A stretch of 64,000 bases of DNA from Homarus americanus (taxonomy: Eukaryota > Arthropoda > Malacostraca > Decapoda > Nephropidae): NCBI RefSeq assembly GCF_018991925.1, contig NW_024732238.1, positions 8,760,642-8,824,641 on the forward strand, written 5' to 3'. The notes under the pieces are model-generated. The model did not search any database and was not told where the DNA came from. It worked only from the letters and a program-made list of their open reading frames with translations. The position numbers were made by a program, and so were the translations under genes. Each line of letters opens with the position of its first letter. The stretch's first letter is position 1. Below, piece after piece: positions 11,501-23,284 of this stretch.

Positions 11501-14500
11501 AGCAATAACAGTAAGAGCAACAGTAGCAGTAGCAATAACAGTAAGAACAACAGAAGCAATAACAATAACAGTAAGAACAACAGTAGCAGTAACAGTAAGA
11601 GCAACAGTAGCAGTAACAATAACAGTAAGAGCAACAGTAGCAATAACAATAACAGTAAGAGCAACAGTAGCAAAAACAATAACAGTAAGAGCAACAGTAG
11701 CAGTAACAATAACAGTATGAGCAACAGTAGCAGTAACAGTAAGAGCAACAGTAGCAGTAACAATAACAGTATGAGCAACAGTAGCAGTAACAATAACAGT
11801 AAGAGCAACAGTAGCAATAACAGTAAGAACAACAGAAGCAATAACAGTAAAAGCAACAGTAGCAGTAACAGTAAGAGCAACAGTAGCAGTACCAATAACA
11901 GTATGAGCAACAGTAACAATAACAATAACAGTAAAAGCAACAGTAGCAGTAACAGTAAGAGCAACAGTAGCAGTACCAATAACAGTATGAGCAACAGTAG
12001 CAGTAACAATAACAGTAAGAGCAACAGAAGCAATAAAAATAACAGTATGAGCAACAGTAGCAGTAACAGTAAGAGCAACAGTAGCAATAACAATAACAGT
12101 ATGAGCAACAGTAGCAATAACAGAAAGAACAACAGAAGCAATAACAATAATAGTAAGAGCAACAGTAGCAATAACAATAACAGTAAAAGCAACAGTAGCA
12201 GTAACAGTAAGAGCAACAGTAGCAGTAACAATAACAGTAAGAGCAACAGAAGCAATAAAAATAACAGTATGAGCAACAGTAGCAGTAACAGTAAGAGCAA
12301 CAGTAGCAATAACAATAACAGTAAGAGCAACAGTAGCAGTAGCAGTAAGAACAACAGAAGCAATAACAATAACAGTAAAAGAAACAGTAGCAATAACAAT
12401 AACAGTAAGAGCAACAGTAGCAATAACAGTAAGAGCAGAAGCAATAACAATAACAGTAACAGCAACAGTAGCAATAACAGTAAGAGCAACAGTAGCAATA
12501 ACAATAACAGTAAGAGCAACAGTAGCAATAACAATAACAGTAAGAGCAACAGTAGCAATAACAATAAAAGTAAGAGCAACAGTGGCAATAACAGTAAGAA
12601 CAGAAGCAATAACAATAACAGTAACAGCAACAGTAGCAATAACAGTAAGAGCAACAGTAGCAATAACAATAACAGTAAGAGCAACAGTAGCAATAACAAT
12701 AACAGTAAAAGAAACAGTAGCAATAACAATAACAGTAAGAGCAACAGTAGCAATAACAGTAAGAACAGAAGCAATAACAATAACAGTAACAGCAACAGTA
12801 GCAATAACAGTAAGAGCAACAGTAGCAATAACAATANNNNNNNNNNNNNNNNNNNNNNNNNNNNNNNNNNNNNNNNNNNNNNNNNNNNNNNNNNNNNNNN
12901 NNNNNNNNNNNNNNNNNNNNNNNNNNNNNNNNNNNNAGTAAGAGTAACAGTAGCAATAACAGTAAGAGCAACAGTAGCAATAACAGTAAGAACAACAGAA
13001 GCAATAACAGTAAGAGCAACAGTAGCAATAACAGTAAGAGCAACAGTAGCAATAACAGTAAGAACAACAGAAGCAGTAACAGTAAGAGCAACAGTAGCAA
13101 TAACAGTAAGAAAAACAAAAGCAATAACAGTAAGAGCAACAGTAACAATAACAGTAAGAACAGAAGCAATAACAATAACAGTAAGAGCAACAGTACCAAT
13201 AACAATAACAGTAAGAGCAACAGTAGCAATAACAGTAAGAGCAACAGTAGCAGTACCAATAACAGTAAGAGCAACAGTACCAATAACAGTACGAACAACA
13301 GAAGCAATAACAATAACAGTAAGAGCAACAGTAGCAATAACAGTAAGAACAACAGAAGCAATAACAATAACAGTAAGAGCAACAGTAGCAAAAACAGTAA
13401 GAACAACAGAAGCAATAACAATAACAGTAAGAGCAACCGCAGCAATAACAGTAAGAACAACAGAAAATGTAACAATAAAAGTAACACCAACAGTGGCAGT
13501 AACAATAACAGTAAGAGCAACAGTAGCAATAACAGTAACAGCAACAGTAGAATTAAAAGTAGTAGTAACAGTAACAGCAACAATAACAGTAACAATAACA
13601 GCAACAGTAACAACAGTAATAGTAACAGTAACAGTAACAGCAGTAACAGTAACAGCAGCGGTAACAGCAACAATAACAGTAACAATAGCAATAACAGTAA
13701 CAGTAGCAGTAACATCAGTAGCAACAGCACCAGTAACAAGAGTAACAGCAACAATAACAGTAACAGCAACAGTAATGGCAACAGTAACAGCAACAATAAC
13801 AACAACAGTAACAGTAACAGCAACAATAACAACAATAACAGCAACAATAACAGTAACAGCAACAATAACAATAACAGCAACAATAACAGTAACAATAACA
13901 GTAACAGCAACAATAACAGTAACAGCAACAATAAAAGTAACAGTAACAGCAACAATAACAGTAACAGTAGCAGTGACAGTAACAGTAAGAACAATAACAG
14001 TAACAGCAACAATAACAGTAACAGTGACACTAAAAACAACAATAACAGTAGCAGTAACAGTAAAGCAACAGTAACAGTAGTAGTAACAGGTAACAGCAAC
14101 AATAACAGTAGCAGCAAAAATAGCAGTAACAGCAGCAGGAACAGTAAAAGTCACAGCAACAGTAACAGTAGCAGCAACAGTAACAGCAGTAGTAACAGTA
14201 GTAATAACAGCATTAACAGTAACAGCAACAATAACAGCAACAGTAACAGCAGCAGTAACAGTAACAACAGCAGTAACAGCAAGTATAACAGTAACAGCAG
14301 CATTAACAGTAACAGCAGCAGTAACAGCAACAATAACAGCAGCAGTATCAGAACCAACAACAGTAACAGCAACAATATCAGCAGCAAAAGTACCAACAGC
14401 AGTAACGGTAACAACAGCAGTAACAGTACCAACAGCAACAGCAGTAACAGTACCAACAGCAGCAACAGTACCAACAGCTGCAACAATAACAGTAACAATA

Positions 14501-14540
14501 GCAACAGCAGTAACAGTACCAACAGCAGTAACACAACACG
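8581..14540. repeat. About 6-kb trinucleotide-phased AAC/AGT/AGC array
   Basis: The array is built from trinucleotides AAC, AGT, AAG, AGC, AAT and AGA arranged as variable 9-30 bp units (for example AACAGTAAGAGCAACAGTAGC then AATAACAAT). Length differences between units are almost always multiples of three, so several frames stay open for hundreds of codons (Asn/Ser/Lys on plus; poly-Leu, Tyr-Cys or Val-Thr types on minus). From about 13500 the composition shifts to simpler AACAGTAACAGC units. A short less regular stretch lies near 9200-9400 and another near 10070-10140. I treat all open frames here as repeat translations. Confidence 0.95.
12837..12936. other. Assembly gap of 100 N
   Basis: Exactly 100 N, a conventional scaffold gap of unknown true length, inside the AAC/AGT array. 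The array length and any frame across the gap are therefore arbitrary. Confidence 0.99.
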
Positions 14541-14682
14541 GAAGCCGTCTTGCCATGTACCGGTAACAGACAGTACACCAATTATATATTCATTACTGAT
14601 TCAAGAAAGTTTACACTGACGTCAATTGTGATGCTTCACTTTACACACGCTCAGAATAATATTCAAGGTGGAACACTGTAAC

Positions 14683-14900
14683 GGTGGAACAATGTTATTT
14701 CTGTTATGTCTTGAAAGGTGGAACAATGTTATTTTTGTTTTGTCTTGAAAGGTGGAACAATGTTATTTCTGTTATGTCTTGAAAGGTGGAACAATGTTAT
14801 TTTTGTTTTGTCTTGAAAGGTGGAACAATGTTATTTTTGTTTTGTCTTGAAAGGTGGAACAATGTTATTTTTGTTTTGTCTTGAAAGGTGGAACATTTTG
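14683..14900 (+). repeat. 34-bp tandem repeat, six copies
   Basis: The unit is about GGTGGAACAATGTTATTTTT followed by GTTTTGTCTTGAAA. Starts are at 14683, 14717, 14751, 14785, 14819 and 14853, with a partial at 14887. The first four copies alternate between a TTCTGTTATG and a TTTTGTTTTG version, suggesting a 68-bp dimer. Confidence 0.95.
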
Positions 14901-15944
14901 AGTCCTTCAAAACTGTGTCATTTAGTGATGTCTTAAAAGGAGACTCAAGTGTCATTTAGCCATGTTTTACAAGGAGATTCAGTGTCGCTGCCATTCATGG
15001 TAAAACATTAGGCAGTTCTGTTAGGAAATTTACGGTGAAGTATCTCGTCATTTATGCTGCTATATATTCAGGGTAAAACGTTCAGTCATTAGGTAAACGA
15101 TGTGGCTTGTTAAAAAACATGAATTAATATAAAAAGAGAAGGTCGGAGTGCCCGAGGCAGACCCGAGCGACATAAAAACTAATGTATTTTACAAGCCAAA
15201 ATCAACCTTTTTATTTTGCTTTAAATGACGTACAGTACATTTTATCGTACATGGTCGGTTTGAGACACGTGTGTGTGTGCGTGTCTCACTGTGATTAGTG
15301 GGCGTTAAGGTATTGATTCCCGTACATGACTGGGGTGGTGCACAGCAAGAGACTGGCTGAGTGGACGGTACGCGGATGGATATAGAGAATGGTACACAAC
15401 TGAGAAACACACAATGTGGTACATGGACTTTACAGGACAGTACTCACATGTCCAAGAGAATGATATACTACTGGAATGGGTATAACTGACGGTACGTCAC
15501 AGATGGATACAGGGTGCGGTACGGTGCACAGATTGTACACACTGCAGAGATGGTGCAAACTGCACGGTACACTACAGAGATGGTACACTAGAGGTTACAA
15601 GTGATCGCGGGCCCTTCGTGCCCGGTTTAAGTTTGAACGCTCGTGCTTGGCTAGCGTGCAACCGCCGTCCGGCTGACAGGGTATAGCGAATGAGGGTGCG
15701 CCAAGTCCGTAGACTTGCATCGTTTTCCATCGTAAATAAAATGGTTAATTAATGCCTTCCTAAAGAAAGCATCGACATGGGGCCAGGTCTGTTCCACTCT
15801 ACGAATTTTTTGCGATTTTTCCACTAAGTTTGATGAAAAATGATTGTGCCGTTTCGGCTGCCCAGAACAGACACACACACACGGCTATTCCTATAGTATA
15901 TGAGATACACACTGTACAGTACACTACACAGATGATACACCACA
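14901..15944. other. No gene seen
   Basis: Anonymous sequence. A minus-strand frame of 75 codons at 15651-15878 has no recognisable family. CGGTACACTACAGAGATGG-like phrases from about 15500 foreshadow the next array. Confidence 0.55.
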
Positions 15945-16058
15945 CCGCACGGTACACTACAGAGATGGAACATGCCGCACGGTATACTACAGAGATGGTA
16001 CACGCCGCACGGTACACTACAGAGATGGTACATGCCGCACGGTATACTACAGAGATGT
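15945..16058. repeat. 30-bp tandem repeat
   Basis: The unit is about CCGCACGGTACACTACAGAG followed by ATGGTACATG, about four copies at 30-bp spacing. CACTAC and TATACTAC versions alternate. Confidence 0.92.
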
Positions 16059-16182
16059 GCACACCTCGACACAGAGGAACGTCCAGTCCTGTACGCCACG
16101 GGCCACACCATTAGCCAGCCAGTAAATTTGTATCTCCGCCACTTGCTGCCGTACCCGCCCACATGATGCTGGGGCTGAAGCG

Positions 16183-16185
<3 letters not shown>

Positions 16186-16232
<47 letters not shown>

Positions 16233-16700
16233 CATTATTACAGATGTCAAGAACGGGAGGCATGTGACAAGAAGCCCATGACCATTATCCAGCCACTGCT
16301 CTCTCTCTCACACTCCTCCCTCTCTCACACACTCTTCCCTCTCTCTCTCCACCTCCTCCTCTCTCTCTCACACCTCCTCCCTCTCTCTCACACTCCCTCT
16401 CTCTCTCCACACTCCTCCCTCTCTCTCTCCCCACCTCCTCCCCTCCCTCTCTCTCCACACACTCCTCCCTCTCCCCTCTCTCCCCCACCTCCTCCCCTCT
16501 CTCTCTCACACCTCCCTCCCCCCCCTCTCTCTCAGCAGCAAGACGGTGTAGCAGGGATAGAAAATCTCCGGCATTATGGGTATCCCGGACACGAGGACGA
16601 TAACCCCATTCAGGTTCTAGAAGAGGAAGAAGGTCGGGAGATGGGGTGAAGAATAAAGAAAGAAAGAAAGAAAAAAAAAGAAAGGGAAAGAAAGAGAGAA
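16186..16700. repeat. (GA)n, CT-rich and GAAA-rich low-complexity tracts
   Basis: Pure (GA)n at about 16186-16229, a CT/CCTCCTCC polypyrimidine stretch at about 16298-16535, about 100 bp of ordinary sequence, then an A/G-rich tract at about 16640-16700. No gene is seen here or up to 16990. Confidence 0.9.
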
Positions 16701-16991
16701 TAGGGATTTTCGTTTTTGCTTTCCCTTTATTTTATTTATTCATGTGTTTAAGGCGGGAAGAGGCTAAAAAAAATCACAAAGTTGGCGTCTGGAAATTTTT
16801 CAACACTGAGATGGGAACATAGACGAGGCCTCAGCGTGTCCCTGACCCATACTGTGTCCTGGTCACTAATAGTTAATTACGTACTATTAATAATTATATA
16901 TCAACAAGAAGATAAGGTCACTTAATATGGTAGGTAGAGGCCTTGATCACATCCTCCCTAATTAATCCTCGTATACGAATAACGAACCATG

Positions 16992-18560
16992 GGGTTAAGT
17001 TAGGTTACTGTAAGTTAGACTAAGTTAAGTTAGGTCAGGTCAGGATGGTTAGGTTAGGGTTAGGATAGATTATGGTTGCGTTAGGATAGGTCAGGTTAGG
17101 TCAGGGTTGGGTCGGGATAGGTTAGATTATGGTTGGGTTAGGTTACATTATGGTTTGGTTAGGTCAGGTCAGGTCAGGTTAGGTTAGGGTTGGGTCGGGA
17201 TAGGTTAGATTATGGTTGGGTTAGGTTAGATTATGGTTGGGTTAGGTTAGATTAAGGTTGGGTTAGGTTAAGTAGGTTGGGTTGGGTTGGATAGATTAAG
17301 GTTGGGTTAGGTTAGATTAAGGTTGGGTTAGGTTAGATTATGGTTGGGTTGAGTTAGATTAAGGCTGGTTAGGTTAGATTAAGGTTGGAGTTAGGTTAGA
17401 TTATGGTTGGGTTAGGTTAGATTAAGGTTGGGTTAGGTTAGATTAAGGTTGGGTTAGGTTAGATTATGGTTGGGTTAGGTTAGATTAAGGTTGGAGTTAG
17501 GTTAGATTAAGGTTGGGTTAGGTTAGATTAAGGTTGAGTTAGGTTAGATTACGGTTGGGTTAGGTTAGATTAAGGTTGGGTTAGGTTGAATTATGGTTGG
17601 GTTAGGTTAGATTAAGGTTGGGTTAGGTTAGATTAAGGTTGGGTTAGGTTAGATTAAGGTTGGAGTTAGGTTAGATTAGGTTGGGTTAGGGTTGGATCAT
17701 GGTTGGGTTAGGTTAGATCATGGTTGGGTTAGGTTAGATTAAGGTTGGGTTAGGTTAGATCATGGTTGCGTTGGAAAGATTAAGGTTGGGTTAGGTTAGA
17801 TTATGGTTGGGTTAGGTTAGATTAAGGTTGGGTTAGGTTAGATTAAGGTTGGGTTAGGTTAGATTAAGGTTGGGTTAGGTTAGATTAAGGTTGGGTTAGG
17901 TTAGATCATGGTTGGGTTAGGTTAGATCATGGTTGGGTTAGGTTAGATTAAGGTTGGGTTAGGTTAGATCATGGTTGCGTTAGGAAAGATTAAGGTTGGG
18001 TTAGGTTAGATTATGGTTGGGTTAGGTTAGATTAAGGATGGGTTAGGTTAGATTAAGGTTGGGTTAGGTTAGATTATGGTACGCTTAGGGTAGATTGTGG
18101 TAGGCTTAGGGTAAATTATGGTAGGGATAGGGTAAATTATGGTAGGGATAGGTTAATTATGGTAATATATAAAGGGTTGGGTCGGGTTAAGTTAAGATAT
18201 GTTATGTTAGGATTAGGTCAGGATAGGTTAGGTTAGGTTAGGTTAAGTTAGGTTAGGTTAGGTTGGGTTGGGTGAAATTAGGCTATGTCAAGGCTGCGAT
18301 GGGTTAATTTACGTTATATTTGGGGTAAGTCCAGATGAGGGTAGGATATTTTATGTTATATCGGGGTTAGGTTAGGTTAGGTTAGGTTAGGTTAGGTTTG
18401 GTCAGATTAGGTCAAGTTATGTTAGTGTTAGGTCACATTATTTGTGGTTAGGTCAGGTCAAGTTATGTTAGGGCTAGGTCACATTAGCTATGGTTAGTTC
18501 AGGGCTTGGTTAGGTTAGGGCTAGGTCAGGTTACGTTATGTTAGGGTAAGGACAATACTT
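16992..18560 (+). repeat. Long TTAGG-derived array with 21-bp unit
   Basis: The dominant unit is GGTTGGGTTAGGTTAGATTA plus A (21 bp), with variants ending ATTATGGTTG or ATCATGGTTG. Both edges dissolve into simple GGTTAGGTTAGG. It is a second, independent higher-order form of the pentamer, distinct from the 15-bp form at 1905-2515. Confidence 0.9.
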
Positions 18561-19470
18561 ATTCTTAGGTCAGGTCATATCAGGTCCTGGTTTTGGCGAG
18601 TCCTTTCTGGACAGTCGTGACGTTGAACTAATTTTTCCTCCTTCCAATTAAATGTTTTTCTTCGTCGACAGTCAGTTGTGTCTCGGGTAATGACCTGCTA
18701 TACACTCGAACTCAAAACATGACATAAAAATACGGGGTCTTTTCTGAAAATATATAGCCCTCGATGAAATTGCCACGGGGGCTATTTTTTTTTCATCTGA
18801 TAGGAGCTACTTCATCGTTGACCGTGGCTATTATTCAATTGAAGGGGCTAGTTTGTTCTACGTAATCCATGACAAGTTATTATTCAAGTCAATAGTTTTC
18901 TGAGCAGATTCACCCCCTGTGCATTTTCAACACCATTAAAAAAACCTGGTAATTTCATATCCTTTTCTGCCGCCCCACAATTCTCCTTCGCCAGTCCATC
19001 TCCCCCCAACTCGTATGTATTTGCTTGGGCAACTCCCATTATTTACAAATTCCTATTTCTCTCAACAGTGTAAACAAGAGACAACTTAACAACTAGAAAC
19101 TTTCCCCCTATTAAATGTTAAGGTGTTTGAGGGGTCTTATTAAGCCTTAATGTTTGGGTTATATGACTGGAAACCCCAATGATGAAACACCGTCTCTGTC
19201 AAGCCACAGAAACCAACCAAATCCTAATCTATGCACTAGGATTGGGGAATAATGGAAAATGAAACCTCAATACTAATGGTTAGATTCAACTAGGTCACGG
19301 TCTACAAAGGTTCATGTACTCAATCACCAGGACCACCTCTAACACACAAACTTTCCAGAAAATACAGTTCACCAGCCAGACTGTCGCTGTCAGCATTCCT
19401 CAAGCCTGTGTCCACCACACACAGGCTAATTTGGTACAACTCTCTTACGAAAGCATTCAATAATCTCATA
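18561..19470. other. No gene seen
   Basis: Anonymous AT-rich sequence with no open frame worth calling. Family E-like phrases (AACCCCAAT, ACTAGGATTGGGG) occur around 19170-19290. Confidence 0.55.
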
Positions 19471-19645
19471 CAGTAAAACCTATATTTAACGGACTATTTG
19501 GATATGAAAGTCTGTTACATATGATACCTCCATCTAACGAATGATATGAAAATGAAAGTCCGTTATATCAAGGGTCCGTTAGATATGAAGACTCCATCTA
19601 ATGAATTATATAGACAGCGAAGTCCGTTGTATGGAAGTTTTAATG
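19471..19645. mobile_element. 175-bp MITE with pogo/Tigger-like termini
   Basis: The left end CAGTAAAACCTATATTTAAC and the reverse complement of the right end CATTAAAACTTCCATACAAC, both continuing GGACT, match at 19 of 25 positions by eye. TA dinucleotides flank both ends (19469-19470 and 19646-19647), as expected for a Tc1/mariner/pogo target duplication. The interior repeats GTCCGTTA-type motifs and has no coding capacity. CAGT-starting termini with AACGGAC are known to me from pogo/Tigger-type elements. Confidence 0.8.
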
Positions 19646-19835
19646 TAACTGTTGCTTCCTATATTTGTTAGCTCCAAGCTAAAGAATTAGTCTTTGGACC
19701 TAATGTAAGTTCAATGGGCCCCAGTCCTGTCTTAACCTAACCATGCAGACGACTCTTAAAATCTTCACCAGAATCAAAGGAAAAACAGGAACTATCAACT
19801 CCTTGATCAGCACGTACTGAGACTGCCAGTATATG
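19646..19835. other. Family E terminus-like fragment
   Basis: At about 19698-19740 the phrase AATGGGCCCCAGTCCTGTCT followed by TAACCTAACC matches one family E terminus. No opposite end is seen. Otherwise anonymous. Confidence 0.4.
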
Positions 19836-20112
19836 CTATTCATGCTTAACACACGCGCCTCCTAGACCAGACTCCCAATATTTGTTCCTTGTACTCCACA
19901 CCATCTGGTCTCCTAAACCTTTACATCCACCAAAATTTTCAACATTAACAGTAATTCCTGGCAAGCAAATAGCATCAACAAAAATGTTACCAAGTCCCAG
20001 GTTGCTCATCTGACTTTCTGCCCCATTTGCACGCAATTGCAGGGTCTCAATTGTTTCTCTGACTATTGACAACACAACATAGGTTACAGTATATCGTTTC
20101 TCACTCTTGATT
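19836..20112 (-). repeat. Dispersed repeat G, copy 1, possibly former coding sequence
   Basis: The minus strand has a 79-codon open frame containing [14 protein letters not shown] and GLG. A second diverged copy at 36615-36713 translates to a similar peptide ([24 protein letters not shown]). Conservation extends past the frame into the shared flank GACAACACAACAT and GTTTCTCAC. I do not recognise the protein. It may be part of an uncharacterised mobile element, with no stronger evidence than the pairwise match. Confidence 0.6.
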
Positions 20113-20790
20113 TTTTTTCGTATTTATTTGTGGATCTATTAATATTATTATTATAACCAGTGCCAGAGTGGGATAATCCCCATAAAAAGGTAAGATTAGG
20201 GCTTTGTTTTGTTTATACTTCGCGCAACATATTTCACGCGGAAAGGTTTCCTAAGGTGCTCGTTTTAATCTTTCATCTCTGACACATTCCACTTCCTCTA
20301 TGTTTCCTCGCCTTCCACCACCTTCTGTGTGTGTGTGTGTGGGAGGACTGGAGAGAGAAGAAAGAGAGAGAGAGGAAGGGGGGGGGTGTGACTAGGACGT
20401 GTGGGCAGGGGTGCGGACATGGTGCACGCTGAGGACCAACAGGGCCGGGCGGGGACGCAGGGAACGAGTCTTCGGTTTCAATATCAACACAATCGGGATT
20501 TCTGTTTCGAAGAGAATAATCGGGAAATCTCTCGACCTAACAGATAACAAAAATGGTCGAAAATTATAGAACTATGACCAAATCCTTCTCGACATAGGAG
20601 AACCAGAGGGTTATTATACAGCTGTTTGTATGAAGACAATCGGGCCATATATTTCATGGATAATGGATCGGAAATTGCTCTCCCGAGTACAAAGTAACTA
20701 TCTGATGAAGGACTTATAAGGGTAACTAGCGAGAGAAACCTTACTCGTGAAAACATCAATTGAAATCAGAAAGCTGTGAATATGTATGTG
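20113..20790. other. No gene seen
   Basis: Anonymous, with a short GT run near 20326-20341 followed by a GA/G-rich stretch. The 91-codon minus frame at 20484-20759 matches nothing I know. Confidence 0.55.
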
Positions 20791-20792
20791 TG

Positions 20793-21418
<626 letters not shown>

Positions 21419-21639
21419 GTTAAAATCAAGCCACCGAAATTCAGCGCCTCCCAAAATACCTGACAATTTTCTGAGGTATGAACAGCACTCCCAAGTCTGT
21501 CTGCTGAGCAGAACCTTCCCGTCTCTCTCACCCCAGTTACTGTGCGCAGCCTCCACTCCCCTCGCCACCCTCCTACCGCTCCCGGTTATAACTCTCTTTG
21601 TGCCTTTAGTCCTTATTCCTTTTAACTTTCTTTCTTTTC

Positions 21640-22290
21640 CTCCTCCTCCTCCTATTCTTCCTCTGTTCTCGTCCCTCCTCCTCCTATTCTTCCTCTGTTC
21701 TCGTCCCTCCTCCTCTTATTCTTCTCTGTTCTCGTCCCTCCTCCTCCTATTCTTCCTCTGTTCTCGTCCCTCCTCCTCCTATTCTTCCCTCTGTTCTCAT
21801 CCCCTCCTCCTCCTATTCTTCCTCTGTTCTCATCCCTCCTCCTCCTATTCTTCCTCTGTTATCGTCCCTCCTCCCCTCCTCCTCCTCCCTATTCTTCCTC
21901 TGTTCTCGTCCCTCCTCCTCTTATTCTTCCTCCCATTCTCGTCCCCTCCCCTCCTCTTATTCTTCCTCTGTTCTCATCCTCCCTCCTCCTATTCTTCCTC
22001 TGTTCTCATCCCTCCTCCTCCTCCCTATTCTTCCTCTGTTCTCATCCCTCCTCCTCCCTATTCTTCCTCCCTCCTCCTCCCTATTCTTCCTCTGTTCTCG
22101 TCCCCCTCCTCCTCCTATTCTTCCTCTGTTCCCTCATCCCCTCCTCCTCCTATTCTTCCTCTGTTCTCGTCCCTCCTCCTCCTATTCTTCCTCTGTTCTC
22201 GTCCCTCCTCCTCTTATTCTTCCTCTGTTCTCGTCCCTCCTCCTCTTATTCTTCCTCTGTTCTCGTCCCTCCTCCTCCTCCAATACCTCT
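21640..22290. repeat. 32-bp CT-rich minisatellite
   Basis: The unit is about TATTCTTCCTCTGTTCTCGT followed by CCCTCCTCCTCC. Spacing is 32 bp at 22151, 22183, 22215 and 22247. The strand is polypyrimidine apart from scattered A and G. The 384-codon plus frame across it is not a gene. Confidence 0.94.
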
Positions 22291-22392
22291 TAACCTTCAC
22301 CATAACTCTCACCATTGCCATCTTCTCCCCCCCGGACCCCCCTCTTGCCACCACCCATTCTTACCCTCTGACGAATCCTCCTTCTAAGGGTG

Positions 22393-22553
22393 ACAGGGTA
22401 AATGGGCCTAGTCATAATGGCCCTCTCTAATGGCTTGGTGAAATTAGCATAAATGAAGTGAAGTTTAGGTTTGCATTAGTGAAAGTTTAAGTGAGGTAGT
22501 ACGAGGTTTAGTTAGGTTGGGGCCTGTTAGAACTGGGGCCCACTTGACCTTCA
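22393..22553. mobile_element. Family E inverted-repeat element (about 160 bp)
   Basis: The left end ACAGGGTAAATGGGCCTAGT and the reverse complement of the right end (AGGTCAAGTGGGCCCCAGTT) are recognisably inverted copies. The interior holds GGTTTAGTTAGG-type sequence and is non-coding. No clear target duplication. Confidence 0.65.
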
Positions 22554-23280
22554 GACAATCTAAGTTACATTTCCTGCCCCGTATCACCTTCGTCTCCTCC
22601 TCCTCAACACCTCTCTTTATTTCTCCGTCATCCCGTGCCCGGCCTTCACGCCTCATTTTACGAGCTATCCCATTTTCCCCAAGTCATCTATCATTTTAGT
22701 CGCTTGTTCCGTCTTCATTCCCCAATCTTACCTTTACGATCTCTCTCACAATTCTCCAATTTTATCTTTGCGATCTTACATTTTAAGCATCGCTGCCAGC
22801 CTCTTCTATTCCCACTTCACCTCGCCCTGTTATCCCTCGGTAAACCCCTTCATGTGACCCCTTCACCCTCCTCCCCCTTCATGTGACCCCTTCACCCTCC
22901 TCCCCATGAACTTCAACAGGAGCCTCCACTAATCCTCACAATGTTACCAACGCCACGATGGCGGGCGAGCTGCTCCCCTAATGGAAAAAAATAATAATGA
23001 AACGTGACATATCATTCCCTTAAATACCCGGGAAAGTAACTTTATGTGGCTAACTCGCCGATATCCACCAGAGATATCCTCGACCACGCTACTAACATAT
23101 TCAGCAGCTCGCCACATTTACATAAGTTGTGGCTCGAAACCCGCAGCCATCGTGCATAATGGACGGGTAGAGAACGCCAGAATTACACGCCCCGAAGATT
23201 GGTAAAAAAAAGAAAAAAAAAAAAAAAGAACCCGAGGAATAAATGTTTCAAGACGAGAGCTAATTTCTGCCGGGGCTTAT
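22554..23280. other. No gene seen
   Basis: Anonymous sequence with a poly-A run near 23209-23228. A short duplication (CCCCTTCATGTGACCCCTTC) lies near 22850-22900. Confidence 0.55.
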
Positions 23281-23284
23281 GGGG

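Noticed and set aside
10739..14074. Very long open frames (1111 codons plus; 1325 and 1577 codons minus)
   Set aside because: They are translations of the trinucleotide-phased array, open in several frames on both strands at once, and cross a 100-N gap.
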